Shown here piece after piece: positions 24,283 to 35,700 of a stretch of 64,000 bases of DNA. The notes below the pieces were generated by a model, which had not been told where the DNA came from, did not search any database, and saw only the letters and a program-made list of their open reading frames with translations. Location: assembly GCA_018907035.1 (NCBI GenBank), contig JACCIC010000003.1, forward strand, positions 4,662,001 to 4,726,000, read 5' to 3'. How positions within the stretch are numbered: position 1 is the first letter of the stretch; each line of letters begins with the position of its first letter. The translations under genes were made by a program, and so were the position numbers. The DNA is from Sycobia sp. Sy_11. Its lineage: Eukaryota > Arthropoda > Insecta > Hymenoptera > Epichrysomallidae.

Positions 24283-24316
24283 TGTACGCGCGCGCGCGCA
24301 CACACACACACACACA
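24283..24316. repeat. (CG)n(CA)n alternating purine-pyrimidine tract
   Basis: TACGCGCGCGCGCG passes directly into (CA)n, giving over 30 bp of alternating purine-pyrimidine sequence, the kind most prone to Z-DNA. Confidence 0.95.
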
Positions 24317-24380
24317 TTAATCTTATATTGAGCATATCGCAGCATTCACCCTTTGCTATTCCTTCGATCTTGGGTGCTTT

Positions 24381-24400
24381 TAATAGAACTTAATAGAACT
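24381..24400. repeat. (TAATAGAACT)2 tandem repeat
   Basis: Two perfect 10-bp copies, 20 bp in all. Confidence 0.9.
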
Positions 24401-24407
24401 TAGACAT

Positions 24408-24420
24408 TTATATATATATA

Positions 24421-24461
<41 letters not shown>
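24408..24461. repeat. (AT)n microsatellite
   Basis: 54 bp with one GA interruption. Confidence 0.98.
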
Positions 24462-24462
<1 letters not shown>

Positions 24463-25560
24463 AAAATTTTTAAAAGTTTCTTAGGAACAAAGAGATAGAC
24501 AGATTATAAAGATTAGCATATAACTTTTGTTTCTTTTATCATACATGTATAATAAAAATTAAGAATATTTGTTCTAAATTTCAGAACACCCTATAGTAAC
24601 ATTTTATACTCGTATTTCTCCGTCTTTAACTTTCTTCCTAGAGACTACACTAATTTTTGCAGAAATTCATTTTCTATGAAGAATAGTCAACTGAAAGTCG
24701 TTGAGAACTTACACTTTTAAATTGTTTCTCACTATTAACGCATGCCAGTTAAATCGAAATTCCAATGACCAGAATTCAATGTATGTGTAATTGCAAGTAT
24801 CGAATCATCAGAACATTTTTGCTTCAAGTGTTACGGTTTCTTTGATTTGGGCAAAATTCATCAAAATCACGAGTTGTCGCGATATTGAGGTACATTTATG
24901 CTTATTTTCATAAATTTCATGTAAAATGTATCACGACAGTCAATTTTTATAATATCAGCAAATTTTTCTCACGAACAATTATAAAATTATATAAAATTCC
25001 AATCTTACTAAATTGTCATAAAATTTTTTCTAAAATATTCTCTCCCTGTAGAAATTATTATGCTCATAATTGCTTTTATATATACACATATACGCTAGTT
25101 AGCTATTACTATATAATAATTTTCAATCCCAGCCATATAAAGTTCCGAAGCTCCGATAACTGCATTCATATGAAAACGTTGACTTGGCGTCAAAGTTAAA
25201 TGAAATCTATAGAGCCTTTGACAGGATTAATAATCAGCGTGATATAAACTTTCGATATAATTAATTCCCATCACTCATTATTTGTTTAATGGACCATCAT
25301 AAAATAAAGTTCTATACATCGAACAAACTTTTCTCATTAAAAACAAGTCATGAAATATACCACGCTATTGTAATCTCTTTATTATGGATCAAAAAAAATT
25401 CAATTTACTCCATTATTATTGAAAATCGTCCACCGACCCAAAAAACATTCAAATTTTACAATAACTGAATCAGTGAATTCTCGACGATGAATCATTGCAC
25501 ATGCAGTGTGATTCCATTCTCGAGCATTGACTGATTTAATCGCGAAATCACTGTCTCTTG

Positions 25561-26238
25561 TAACAGCGGGCCGATCATTTCACGGACTCAAATATTGAGG
25601 GTAAAATCAATCACATTCCCTCGTACAACAAACTCATGGAAAAATTTTCTTTATATTTATATGACGAACAAGCCACTCTGTCCGAATTTTACACGAGCGT
25701 CGAACAAATACGAACCCTTCGCACCAGCGATAAATAAGGAAATTTCCGGGTCTCGAGGTGGGAAACAAGCGATTCGACTGGGACACGCGCGCGCGCGCAC
25801 GCGCTCTACGATCCCGAGGCAAAACATTCTGCCACAACCCCCCCCCATCCTCTCCCCGGACTATCCCCCGGACTATCCTCGAGCACTTCGGGGCCGCGGA
25901 CCGCGCGTGCTGAGCACTTCCGCGCGCGCTCCGTGTGTCTACTCCGTATCCACATACAGTTATACAGGCACGCGTGTGCACGTACAAAGACAGACACGCA
26001 CACGCGCGTGTGCACACACACACGTGTATTTTCGCAAAGTCTCAGGTGTCGTTTCGCTGCCTGTATACCGATCGCGAGTTAATTTCGCCGCGCGACGGAC
26101 CGCGCATTCGGCTGCGCGGTGCCATCGGCAAATACGACCCCCTCCCGCTCCGCCCCACCAGAGGTGGCGCGTTGAATTCGCAATGAAGTCCGCCGGTCAT
26201 TTTCGCCGAGTGAGCGTGTGGTCCACGAACATGTGTGC

Positions 26239-26270
<32 letters not shown>

Positions 26271-26290
26271 AGGAAATGGAGGAGAGGGAG
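25561..26290. other. CpG-rich island with alternating GC/GT tracts
   Basis: Strongly CpG-rich from 25,770 to 26,280. A 225-codon + frame at 25595-26272 and minus-strand frames of 116-129 codons overlap one another. All are Arg/Thr/Cys/Val-rich, end in GT-array translation and show no domain. A perfect 16-bp palindrome (half-site GCACACGC) lies at 25998-26013. It could be a promoter or CpG island, but no TSS can be placed. Confidence 0.5.
26232..26270. repeat. (GC)n(GT)n alternating tract
   Basis: About 39 bp of alternating purine-pyrimidine sequence, GC then GT, with Z-DNA-forming potential. Confidence 0.96.
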
Positions 26291-27350
26291 GGAGAACCTC
26301 TTTACTGAATTGTATAGGGTAGCTGAAATCGGAACGGACGATATAGAACAAACGCTGAATCTGAACTTTGCTCGTACATGCATGGTGAGCAAAGAAAGAA
26401 TATTTTGAATGAAAATTGAATATATATATTTATTTATTTATTTAAATCCTGATTTCGATTTAAAAGTAATTTTTAATTTATAATTTTAATCATTTTTAAT
26501 TAATTAACTAATTAAACTGCGAAGAAGCTTTGCAAAACTTCATTTTCCCATAATTTCAGACGCCCTTAATTAGATAAGTATGCTTAATTAGTTTAAAAAA
26601 ATAATTATGTTCCTGTAAAAGTAGCCAAGTCGCTTTTTCATTAAATACGCCTGCAAAATTAACTCTCATACTCAGAAACTAGTCTATACTTTTCCGAAGA
26701 TTTTCAATGCACTGAGTGCGACTATGGTCTCAAAATTCACGTGTCTATTCTAATCTACAATTGGAGAAACGCATTTTTAAACTAATACTGAAATTAAAAT
26801 ACAACTCATACTCTTTCAAATACCGTTTTGCTTTTGCTGGAATATCGTTTGTTTTATCATATATTTGAAAATCTCAGTGAAATAATGAGATATTGAAGTA
26901 AAATTGACATTGAAACAGAAACGAATTCTACTTCAAATGGTTTTTTCGTTTTATTAAAGCATAGAATTTCTATGCTACATAATCTCAAATGTATCTGGAA
27001 AAAATATTTTCTGTATTTATTTTTAGAATATATTCGGAGTAGGCAAAGTCTACAATGTGAAATATCTATTTGGCAGGTATTGTAGTCTCATTTTTTCAAA
27101 GAATCATTTTTATTCAGATTTTCTACAGCTGATACCACACATTGAAAAATCTTACACTCAATTCATTAAGTCTCGGTTCATCAATTTCAGAAGATTTCAC
27201 TTTTCTATCGCATTATTACTTATTAAGTTTAAAACAAAAAGAAATGTATCATTGAACGAATATAACATTTCCATTTAGATTTTTTCAGATTGGTAGATTT
27301 TATATTGGTAGATTTTTAACACTATATATATATACATAAACACTATAATG
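26291..27350. other. AT-rich unique non-coding DNA
   Basis: No credible frame. The 15-bp tandem at 27,289 is listed separately. Confidence 0.6.
27289..27318. repeat. 15-bp tandem duplication
   Basis: ATTGGTAGATTTT occurs at 27289 and again at 27304. Thirteen of fifteen positions agree. Confidence 0.85.
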
Positions 27351-27700
27351 GTAATGCATCTTCGGAGCGTCCGGCTTTATGAAACGGGAGCGCGCGTCAC
27401 GGCGCTACGGAGAAGTTGCGCCCAACATCCAATTTCCGCAACTGTCAAATGCGCGCACCGCCTAACTTTTCCATATAAAAAGAAAGCCTCGCCCGCGTTT
27501 CGCTTCGGCGCAGAAGAGAAAAAAGTACCGGTGACATTAGCTCGCGGGCCATTTTTAAGATTTATGTCTCGTTAAGTTCGCAGTCGCGACGGGGACGGGA
27601 CGGGGGGTCGGGCGGCGGGTTCTACTTTTTTGCTCCTCGCCCAAGCCGTATAACAAACTAGAGTTAACTTGAGACATTCGCCCGCCCTGCCCCTCTCACA
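27351..27700. other. Small CpG-rich block
   Basis: GC-rich DNA with CGCG words. A 75-codon + frame at 27348-27575 begins at an ATG and reads an Arg/Ala/Pro-rich peptide with no domain I recognise. There is no splice context. Confidence 0.5.
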
Positions 27701-28335
27701 AAGGCACATTGATATAGATTTCGTTAAAAAGTACAAATGCTCGGTAAAGCGCGCTACGGATGAAACGGCCAGGTAATACAATTGATAAATTATTTTATTC
27801 TCGAAGAGTTAGCGAAAAGAAAGGAGAATGAATACGTATATAGACGAACGCGCTAAATTAGATCTTTGGACTTTTAGAATTTATATATCTACTTCTTGTT
27901 GGCTGAACCCGAGACGTAGAACTTTCTAATCCACTAATATTTCTTATATGTGAAAAAAGAAGATAGGACCTCCTTTGTCTATTGAGATTCTCTTCTTTTC
28001 TGATTCAGGACATTCTCGGGACATTAACAGTGTCTGGAATTTTTTTCAACTGCACATCTAACTTTTTCATCGTATCTTAATAGTCAAACGAATATTTGAA
28101 CGATTAAGGCCATTTCAAGTAAAATTCTAAATGGTGGAGCGTCTGAAGGTTAAATAAATCTGCAATTGTATATTTATATTTAATAAAATTTGAATTGATC
28201 CTCGTTCTGTTCATATAGAAAAATATTAGCAATTTATATCGGCAGATTCACTCCTTCAAAATTTTTTAGATAAATCACACTATATTCATTTATATACATT
28301 TATCAAAAATTTAATACTGTGCGAGTTTCAGTTTG

Positions 28336-28336
<1 letters not shown>

Positions 28337-28404
<68 letters not shown>
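28337..28404. repeat. Compound (CA)n(TA)n microsatellite
   Basis: About 33 bp of CA followed by about 35 bp of TA. Confidence 0.98.
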
Positions 28405-28405
<1 letters not shown>

Positions 28406-28490
28406 CCTATACCTATGTAATTTATTCATTGACAGATGCGAGATATTTTGATGGATATGCAAATGAAGTCATGACTCGCGTGTTCGAATA

Positions 28491-28492
<2 letters not shown>

Positions 28493-28535
<43 letters not shown>
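28493..28535. repeat. (AT)n microsatellite
   Basis: 43 bp of pure AT, only 90 bp from the compound array upstream. Confidence 0.97.
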
Positions 28536-28541
<6 letters not shown>

Positions 28542-29905
28542 GTGTATGGGTTCACCGCCATCGGGCGCATCCGTGTATATGCACTTCTTGGCAAATGGAG
28601 TGTAATCGAACATCAGTGGTACGAATGCACCGGAAAGCTCTATGCCTTGCCCGCTCAGGGGTCAATAATAACGCGAGCATTCTCGGAATAGTCCTTTAGG
28701 CGTTGCGAAATATTTTTTTTTCTTTGCACCCTACGGTTGAACGAAGTTTATAGGATATATTGACATTGTTATTGGCAACGTACTAGTCTTTCGATTTTGT
28801 ATATTTCGACAATGAACTGACATTTCGATTTGGTAAAATCTGTTTACTTGTAATACATCGAATTTATTTCGATATTTATATTAGCGTGCATCTGAATTCA
28901 ATTAAATTGTTAAAAAGAGTGATATGATGCAATCGTAAGGGTGATTATATTGTTTTAACAGTATGTAGCGGATAATTCAGCATCCAGATAATTTGTTTTA
29001 TTATTTATTTTTTGTCATTAATTCATGAAATCTAATTGTAAGGTATTTCAACAAATTAAAATGATTGAAATTTTATCAATTGGCATATTTTATATTTTTC
29101 TAGAGGACATAAATGTATAAGATATATTGACCATCGTTTATCGGAGAAAAAAATATCAGACTCGTGAAATCATGAAAAAAGTTTGAAAGTTCCCAAGTAA
29201 TGTCGCAATTTTATTCTCCATTGATTTAGTAACATTTTATTCTTTTTCATTTTTTGATAACATACTTGTCTTTATATGCATTCGATAAAATTGTAATTGT
29301 CATTGAGGCTATATTTCATACCGTCGATTTGATATTAAATATATCGAAATTGTTATTCATTTTTATAATAAAAGAAACCAAAGAATTTGAAGTCAATTAA
29401 ACATTATTATTGTTGGACATTCGCAGAAAATATGTCAGCGTTATTTAACAACTTTTAAACATTCGTACTTAATAACGAATGCGCTTTCAGAATTTCTTTT
29501 GGAAATAATATTACACAATATTCTCTATTGTAATGTTTCCTTGTCCATTCACATCATATTTGTAAATGTCCGAATCAACTGGACGCGCAATAAATTAAAT
29601 CAATTCCTCAAACGTCAAGCGAAAAACGATCGCGTTTTCATAAAATATGACGCTTTAACACGTATGAGAATAAAAGGCGAGATTATTAATCTGTGAAATC
29701 ATTGTGAAATATCTGTGCATTGTTCACGAAGCGCGGTGCTTCAAGAGGCCTGTGTTTGCGATACGGAAAAATGTACTTGGAACGATTAACCTGATTATAA
29801 CCAATAATTCATGTAAATGTGTATAAAATGTATTGTGCCACCGTTCTTATTGCGATTCCGTTCTTAATAGTTATTGTCAAGGAATAAATTTGCGTATTAA
29901 TTCCG

Positions 29906-29926
29906 TCTTACCGTGTCTCGGTAAGA
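29906..29926. other. Small perfect hairpin, TCTTACCG stem
   Basis: TCTTACCG (29906-29913), loop TGTCT, CGGTAAGA (29919-29926). Beyond a 2-3 nt internal loop the stem resumes with AATT and TAT pairs, for about 15 paired bases. The loop is small for a microRNA precursor, and neither arm matches a conserved insect microRNA that I can recall. Confidence 0.4.
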
Positions 29927-30491
29927 ATAATTCATAAATCGGGGATGAAAGTCGATTGCATCATCGAGGATCACGAAGGGTATAAGTAAAAGGCTTTGTT
30001 GGAAAATTTATCGAAGAGAAAATTTAGACGAGTTCGCCAGCGAGCCATGAAATGACGACGAGAAGAAATAAATACTGTGGAATACAAGGGCGTGCGTTAA
30101 CAGGTAAATTCAATAGAGTACACAGTAATGCCATCTCTAACGTTAATCTAAAAAATTCCCATAATATCAGCTCCGTTAAACCATCTCCTTTAACGCGATA
30201 ACTCGTAGAGAATCCACAACAAAAGCGCGTCCGATAGTCTCGAAGTAAAAATGAAAAAAAAAAGAAAAAGAAAAAATACGAGACGGTCTGTCGGTCACGG
30301 GATGTAATAACGGAGGTTGCGCGGATACAGCGATGTCAAAGGCTCGATATAACCTTTGTACCTGGAGCTAACATAATCGCGTGTTGCGACGGTGTTTCTC
30401 TCTTTCGAACTCGCTTTCGAATGGCAAAGAATTTCGACAGTTCGTGTAAATGCGCAATACTTGGCCAGAGAAGAGAAATGCTTGTTTACCG

Positions 30492-30494
<3 letters not shown>

Positions 30495-30544
<50 letters not shown>
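30495..30544. repeat. (AT)n microsatellite
   Basis: 50 bp of pure AT preceded by TTTACCGACA, the flank also found at 17,129. Confidence 0.98.
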
Positions 30545-30547
<3 letters not shown>

Positions 30548-30960
30548 TTGCGACAACGGCAATAACATCGAAAACATTTCACTTATACTTTCTTACATCT
30601 TCGCTATCGTTACGCTTGTTCTTGTCCATTTTTTCTGCTCATCTCCCGCAGCGCCCCTCGGACAACATTATTATTCCATGTGTTTCATAAAACTCAAAAT
30701 TTAATAATCTAGAAATTCCAGGTACGGAAATAATCTAAAATGTACACGATGAGTGTAGAAGAGTGAATTTTTCTCTCTTCCTAAAATTTCAGTAGTTAAA
30801 ATTCTTTAATACTAAAACGCGAGTAATTTCAATTTTACTTGAATATTCATTACGATTGCGATCAATATAATTGGCTAATTTCCATCGTTCGTCGCTGCCT
30901 ATTCAGCCATAACCATCGACCTGCCAATCAAGTATTATATTCAATCTGATGAAGATATGG

Positions 30961-31740
30961 GAGCGAATTAGAGCTTAAGCATTTCCTTCCATTTGCGTAC
31001 GTAACAAATTCCATTATTCCGGGAAGCGAAGTACTTGTAAAACTCTCGCCGAACGAAACAGAAAAACTTCATGAGCACCCGGTGGGGCCGACGTCGATGG
31101 ACTCGAGCGCGAGGCGTTGCAAAAAATAGCCAAGCCAAATCCCCGACACTGCGATTTCCTTCCAAATATCGCTCGGCTGACTGTACGGGACGAGGGTCGG
31201 GAGGGGGTGGGCGCGGAATTTCCGCCGCGCCCAGAGCTCGATGCCGCGTACCGGTCCAGCCGGATGTCGGCGGAAGGTGGGGGGGGGGGGGAGAGCCCGC
31301 GCGTCGCGGCTTCCGCAGCGTTTGGCTCGATATATTGGAAACCCTCTCGCACCGAGCGATCCTCCGGGCGTCGAGGCGCCCACCGCTCGCTGGCTCGGAG
31401 CGGCGCAACGGCCGCGCGCGCTGCCGGATTCTCGTGTGCATTACCAGAGCGGCGTGATGAGGGGGGGGGGGGTGGTCGGATGGCGAGGGCGGGAGCTGCG
31501 TGGGTGCGCGACTGCCTCGTCACCGCGACCACTCCTCCTCGGGTCCGCTCGCGTTTGTCCCTCGTTCTCTTGCCGAACCGCCTGGTTTTTGCTTCGTTCT
31601 TGCGATTTTCTCTTCCTCCTTTTTTTTTTTGCTCGTATTACGAGAAGCAAAGTGCGCGATGTATCCGAGGAAGTCGCTCAATTTTGGCGATTCGCCGTTC
31701 GTTATCCGGAATAATCAGATGGGACCTCTAGAGTTTTAAG
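30961..31740. other. Large CpG-rich island with G-runs
   Basis: The densest CpG block in the window (31,070-31,600). It includes a G13-14 run at about 31278-31291 and a G11 run near 31460-31471, both with quadruplex potential. Seven overlapping frames of 69-204 codons lie on both strands. All are Arg/Pro/Ala/Gly/Ser-rich and carry no domain I recognise, which argues against any one being a gene. The block is a candidate promoter or enhancer CpG island; I see no clear TATA box or initiator. Confidence 0.55.
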
Positions 31741-32179
31741 GTAATTTACGCTTTTTTAAGGTAATAATGCACTTTTTCATCGTGACAAGTAATATTACGG
31801 TAGTTGTCGCCACGGGATATTTTTTTTAAAAGAATTAGACGGCCATCAGATCTTTTTTGCACAGATTTGAAACGTATGCGATGCAGAACCCATACGAGTA
31901 CATATAAATATACCGGACCTACGCTACTCGAAGCATTTGTTCTGTTCGCTAAAGATGAAGCGCGATAATGTGAATGTAATTAAAATTTTAAAGTAAGAAA
32001 CACGAATGATTTTCGAAAATTAACACGTGAAACGAAGTTCAGCACTTATAGTATGTTCCAAATAATAATAATCGAACAGTCCATTCCGTTGTAGAAAAAA
32101 TGGAAAAATGGCGATATTTTTAAAGCACGGACCGAAGAAAGACCTCATTATTTTTATCGTTAATTTGAAAGGATAGGGC

Positions 32180-32206
32180 ATATATATATATATATATATA
32201 TATATA
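32180..32206. repeat. (AT)n microsatellite
   Basis: 27 bp of pure AT. Confidence 0.95.
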
Positions 32207-32558
32207 GCAGCTTCTTCTGCTCCCATCTTCAGTTAATTAAAATTTTAATTAGTTTTATAGAACTTTTCGTTTTGTGTACGCCCCCCCCCCTCAGTACGAA
32301 ATATAAAGTACGGAAACAAACTTAAATGAAATGTGCAATGCATATGAGGAAAAATATGGCTCGTGTAACGAACCTTGAATATCTTTAATAGAACTGAAAT
32401 CATATGCTCTTCGTAAACAATCTTAGCTTGAATGTGCGTGTGAAAAATTTAGTCTATTAACGCAGAAAGATTGTTACAACAATCCTCGGTGCAATGGGCG
32501 ACGATCCATCCTTTATGAAAATATAAATTGGAGTTCACTATTATATACATTATACTTA

Positions 32559-32688
<130 letters not shown>

Positions 32689-32829
32689 ATACTAAATGGC
32701 CTAAATTCTATTTCTATTATTATGCGCACGCGGCGTTCGATAAGGAATAATTAAGTATCATCCTACCGGCTTTGGATAATATCACCGAACCGCTTGATCT
32801 CAATATAATTAATCCGTCCCCGCCCCCCT

Positions 32830-32851
32830 GCGTGTGAGCGCGCTCACACGC
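32830..32851. repeat. Perfect 22-bp GC-rich palindrome
   Basis: The half-site GCGTGTGAGCG (32830-32840) is followed at once by its exact reverse complement (32841-32851). Symmetry stops at 32829/32852. Confidence 0.92.
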
Positions 32852-32908
32852 TCGCCCGCTCGCATGAATGTAATTATTATATATTGCACACTCGAGCGCC
32901 GCGTAGGG

Positions 32909-32920
32909 CGCAGCGCTGCG
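32909..32920. repeat. 12-bp palindrome CGCAGCGCTGCG
   Basis: A perfect inverted repeat 58 bp downstream of the 22-bp palindrome. The flanks ATTGCACAC (from 32884) and GCGTGTAAT (32918-32926) add an imperfect outer inverted repeat. Confidence 0.8.
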
Positions 32921-32976
32921 TGTAATATCTAATCTATGGAAAATACGATTCGCGATTAACGAGCGATTATAATTAT

Positions 32977-32979
<3 letters not shown>

Positions 32980-33028
<49 letters not shown>
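32980..33028. repeat. (AT)n microsatellite
   Basis: 49 bp of pure TA. Confidence 0.98.
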
Positions 33029-33030
<2 letters not shown>

Positions 33031-33060
33031 TCGCGAGCTAGAGAAATCGGCGCGGGCCTA

Positions 33061-33610
33061 AATCTGCCTGGGATATTGATAATGATAATTGATAACTGAT
33101 TTTTTGTACGTGTTACTGACGGCATTGCTTAAATTAATCGCAGGCAATCAAGAAGATCCGACCTTAATAGTATACCTGGAATAATTTACTTAATCGCGTC
33201 GTGTTCACTCGATGTCTATTTTGCTAGTGACCAGTACTACATCTCTAGTTCTAAACTCGCTTGAGCCGCAGGCCAGCTGCTCCTGCAGTTTTCCGAAATT
33301 TTCCGAGGATTTTTCCGACGCATTTGAATACGCATTCGATGGAGAAAAAGTAAGACAGAAATTGAGCGTTTCATAAATAGACACATAATTTAACAGCCAA
33401 GAATTTGGAAAATAATTTAATCAATCTTATTTGCTATAATACAGTATTTCCAAAATCCAGACAACACTGAATTTCCTCATTTTCAATAAATCCGTTCAAA
33501 ATCAGATTTTAATACACTGTAAATATATCATTTCAACATGAATAAACGTTATAATCCACTTTCGAGAAGCTGTACAACCGCTCGATGCACGACAATAATC
33601 CATAAGTCTT

Positions 33611-33649
<39 letters not shown>

Positions 33650-34480
33650 TTAAAGCAATTTGATGGATGAATCATTTTCTATGCTTCTGCATAATCTGCT
33701 TCCATTTTAATACAGTTACGAAAATGTCCCTTCAACTTCTTTTAAGACTTATGAAAAGCATGCCTGACATAAAAATATAAGCATTGGATTTAGCATGATT
33801 CTGATCCAAAAGAGCCTTAAGAACTGATCGCGCGATTGCACGCTTCGCCGGTCCCAATTTATTGTGCAGATAGTGAAAATGGCTGTAATTTTAGAAACGC
33901 CCCCGGCATCGATCAATTCGGGCGATTTTATTCAACAGCCACTGATATCCATATCGTTGATTTCATCGATGATTTCGAGGGTACTGGTGTATACGTGGCG
34001 TCCTGGACGATGCTGATGTACGGCCAGGCTCCAACTTAATTATTTAATTAAAAATTAACGCAAAAACAATAATTTAAATATAAATAATTATTTTTATAGT
34101 TTTCCATTTGACGCGGATGAAAGTTTACTAAAAGCAGAGCATTTACGATGCTACGAGCGCCATCTCTTAGAATCTCTAAAGACTTATTGACTTACCCTCA
34201 CAAAACAGGACCGTGGCATTTCATTGATTTTTCGTAGTAATGCCAATAAACATGATTATATGAAACAATATTAACAGGAATGTTTTTTGATAAATACATT
34301 GATATAATCAAAAATGCACATTAATATAATTTGGATTTTTACAATAAGCAAGTAACCTCCGCCAATACTTCGCTCTTCTTCGACGTAATGCGAATAATCG
34401 TACCCCTCTTTCTCGAACTCACGAGCGAATCGCAATCCAATAAATTAAAAAAGAACGACGGAATCATTCCATTATTTCGA
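33061..34480. other. AT-rich unique non-coding DNA
   Basis: One GA array and otherwise unique sequence. The frame ending at 34,039 has a protein-like composition (PGIDQFGRFYSTATDIHIVD) but begins at TTG rather than ATG. It is only 67 codons long and lacks a supported acceptor or donor. Confidence 0.5.
33611..33647. repeat. (GA)n microsatellite
   Basis: 37 bp of pure AG. Confidence 0.97.
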
Positions 34481-34930
34481 TAAATAAACGTACACGGCCG
34501 CCCGAGGGCGCAGTGTCGCGAAAAACAGATCGAGGAGTCTCCCCGCGGGGTAAGAATAATAAATCCCCCATTATACCGGGTATTTACCTACGAAATTGTT
34601 TGCCGCGGTTTCGGAAATTCCGAGAGATCGGCGAGGAACGCCGGTGGCGGCGGCGGGGCGACGGCGCGACGGCGCGGGATCCTTCCAGGGTCAACGAGAA
34701 ACACTTGCATTTTAATTAAAAAGGCTAAATTGCCGGGGCGATACCGGCTCTTCGAAATAATTTAATGATAAAACGAGAGACGCGGGCTCGATTATAAGCG
34801 GGACGCCCGGCTCGTGGGGGGAGGGGAGGGGGTGGTATCGCAGCTCCGACGTTCGTTATATTCACCGTGCAGTGGATGGGCCGTGATGGTGGCGAGGGGG
34901 AAGGTAACTTTAAGCCGGGGCTGAATGACA
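34481..34930. other. CpG-rich block
   Basis: Contains CGGCGG/GCGACGGCGCGACGG repeats at 34,645-34,675 and G-runs at 34,815-34,835. Frames are short and Arg-rich. Confidence 0.5.
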
Positions 34931-35700
34931 AATTGATATAATAATAATTATAATGAATCGATATCGAGGTTAGTGCTTCTTTGACAAACGAATATTCTTC
35001 GCAAAATCGACGAAAATACATTTCGCCTGTTAATGCGGATATTTTACTAATAATTCATGCGCGAATTCTGTTAATGTTTGTTTCACCATATTTACTACAT
35101 GTTATTTCAATCTCATATTAAATATAAACTGTAATTTTAAAGTGATTGAAATTTCATTAAAAAATATAATTAATTAATAAAACTTAATTTGAGTATTTGT
35201 ATTCGTTCAAGTATTGCAGAGGAATCGTTCAATTAAAATATCATTTAAATAAACTGCATTTCCCTTTTACGAAAAAACGAGAAATCGTTAATTAAAAGAA
35301 AAATGAAAGAACTTTTACATTTTTGTAGATGATAAAAAAAAAATAAAAATAATATTCGATAATTAATTTCGCTATTCATGAGCAATGGTAAAATTTTTCG
35401 TAAAATATAAATTCTTATATCATCGATATGGAAAGGAGTGGTCTCATTATCGGTAATTGTATACCATTTACGTGGAATGAAATTCATAAAAATGAAAATA
35501 AAGATATCAATGTAACTTGGGCTTCCAATGCCCATATAGTAATGTATTTATAAAAGATATTAATTCTTCGACAGATCATTAAATACTAATCGACATCATA
35601 CTCCCGTCGTTAACCTCAATCTTCGCGATACAGATTATTGTATTTCCACTTTAAAAAAACAGACATTTCTCAACAATGAGAAAAGAAAGCCGAGCGTGAT
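34931..35700. other. AT-rich unique non-coding DNA
   Basis: A 96-codon minus-strand frame at 35245-35535 is Ile/Phe/Asn-rich with no domain. Nothing else is notable. Confidence 0.6.

Larger units (their letters stand above)
23390..25560. other. AT-rich non-coding DNA with clustered microsatellites
   Basis: Four arrays lie between 23,697 and 24,461 (listed separately). The spacers at 23,880-24,200 are CpG-containing. From 24,462 to 25,560 it is AT-rich unique DNA. A 104-codon frame at 24,885 is Ile/Tyr/Lys-rich, lacks a domain and has no splice context. Confidence 0.55.
27701..30960. other. AT-rich unique non-coding DNA
   Basis: Contains three AT/CA arrays and the TCTTACCG hairpin at 29,906 (listed separately), plus the A-rich run at 30,250-30,275. 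Frames are short or array-derived. Confidence 0.6.
32741..33060. other. CpG-rich block with palindromes
   Basis: Short GC-rich segment containing a 22-bp and a 12-bp perfect palindrome (listed separately), bounded on both sides by AT arrays. Confidence 0.55.

Noticed and set aside
25595..26272. 225-codon + frame in a CpG-rich block
   Set aside because: Competing minus-strand frames of 90-129 codons overlap it, it ends in GC/GT-array translation, and no domain is visible.
27060..27080. ATTTGGCAG|GTATTG
   Set aside because: Short pyrimidine tract and weak donor; expected by chance in this much sequence.
28310..28325. miR-8-like TAATACTGT
   Set aside because: Match ends after nine bases and there is no hairpin partner.
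31014..31731. Several 128-204 codon frames on both strands
   Set aside because: All overlap in a CpG-rich island and are Arg/Pro/Ala/Gly-rich, the usual result of GC-rich DNA lacking AT-rich stop codons.
33836..34039. 67-codon frame with protein-like composition
   Set aside because: The first codon is TTG, not ATG, an in-frame stop lies just upstream, and there is no acceptor to make it an internal exon.
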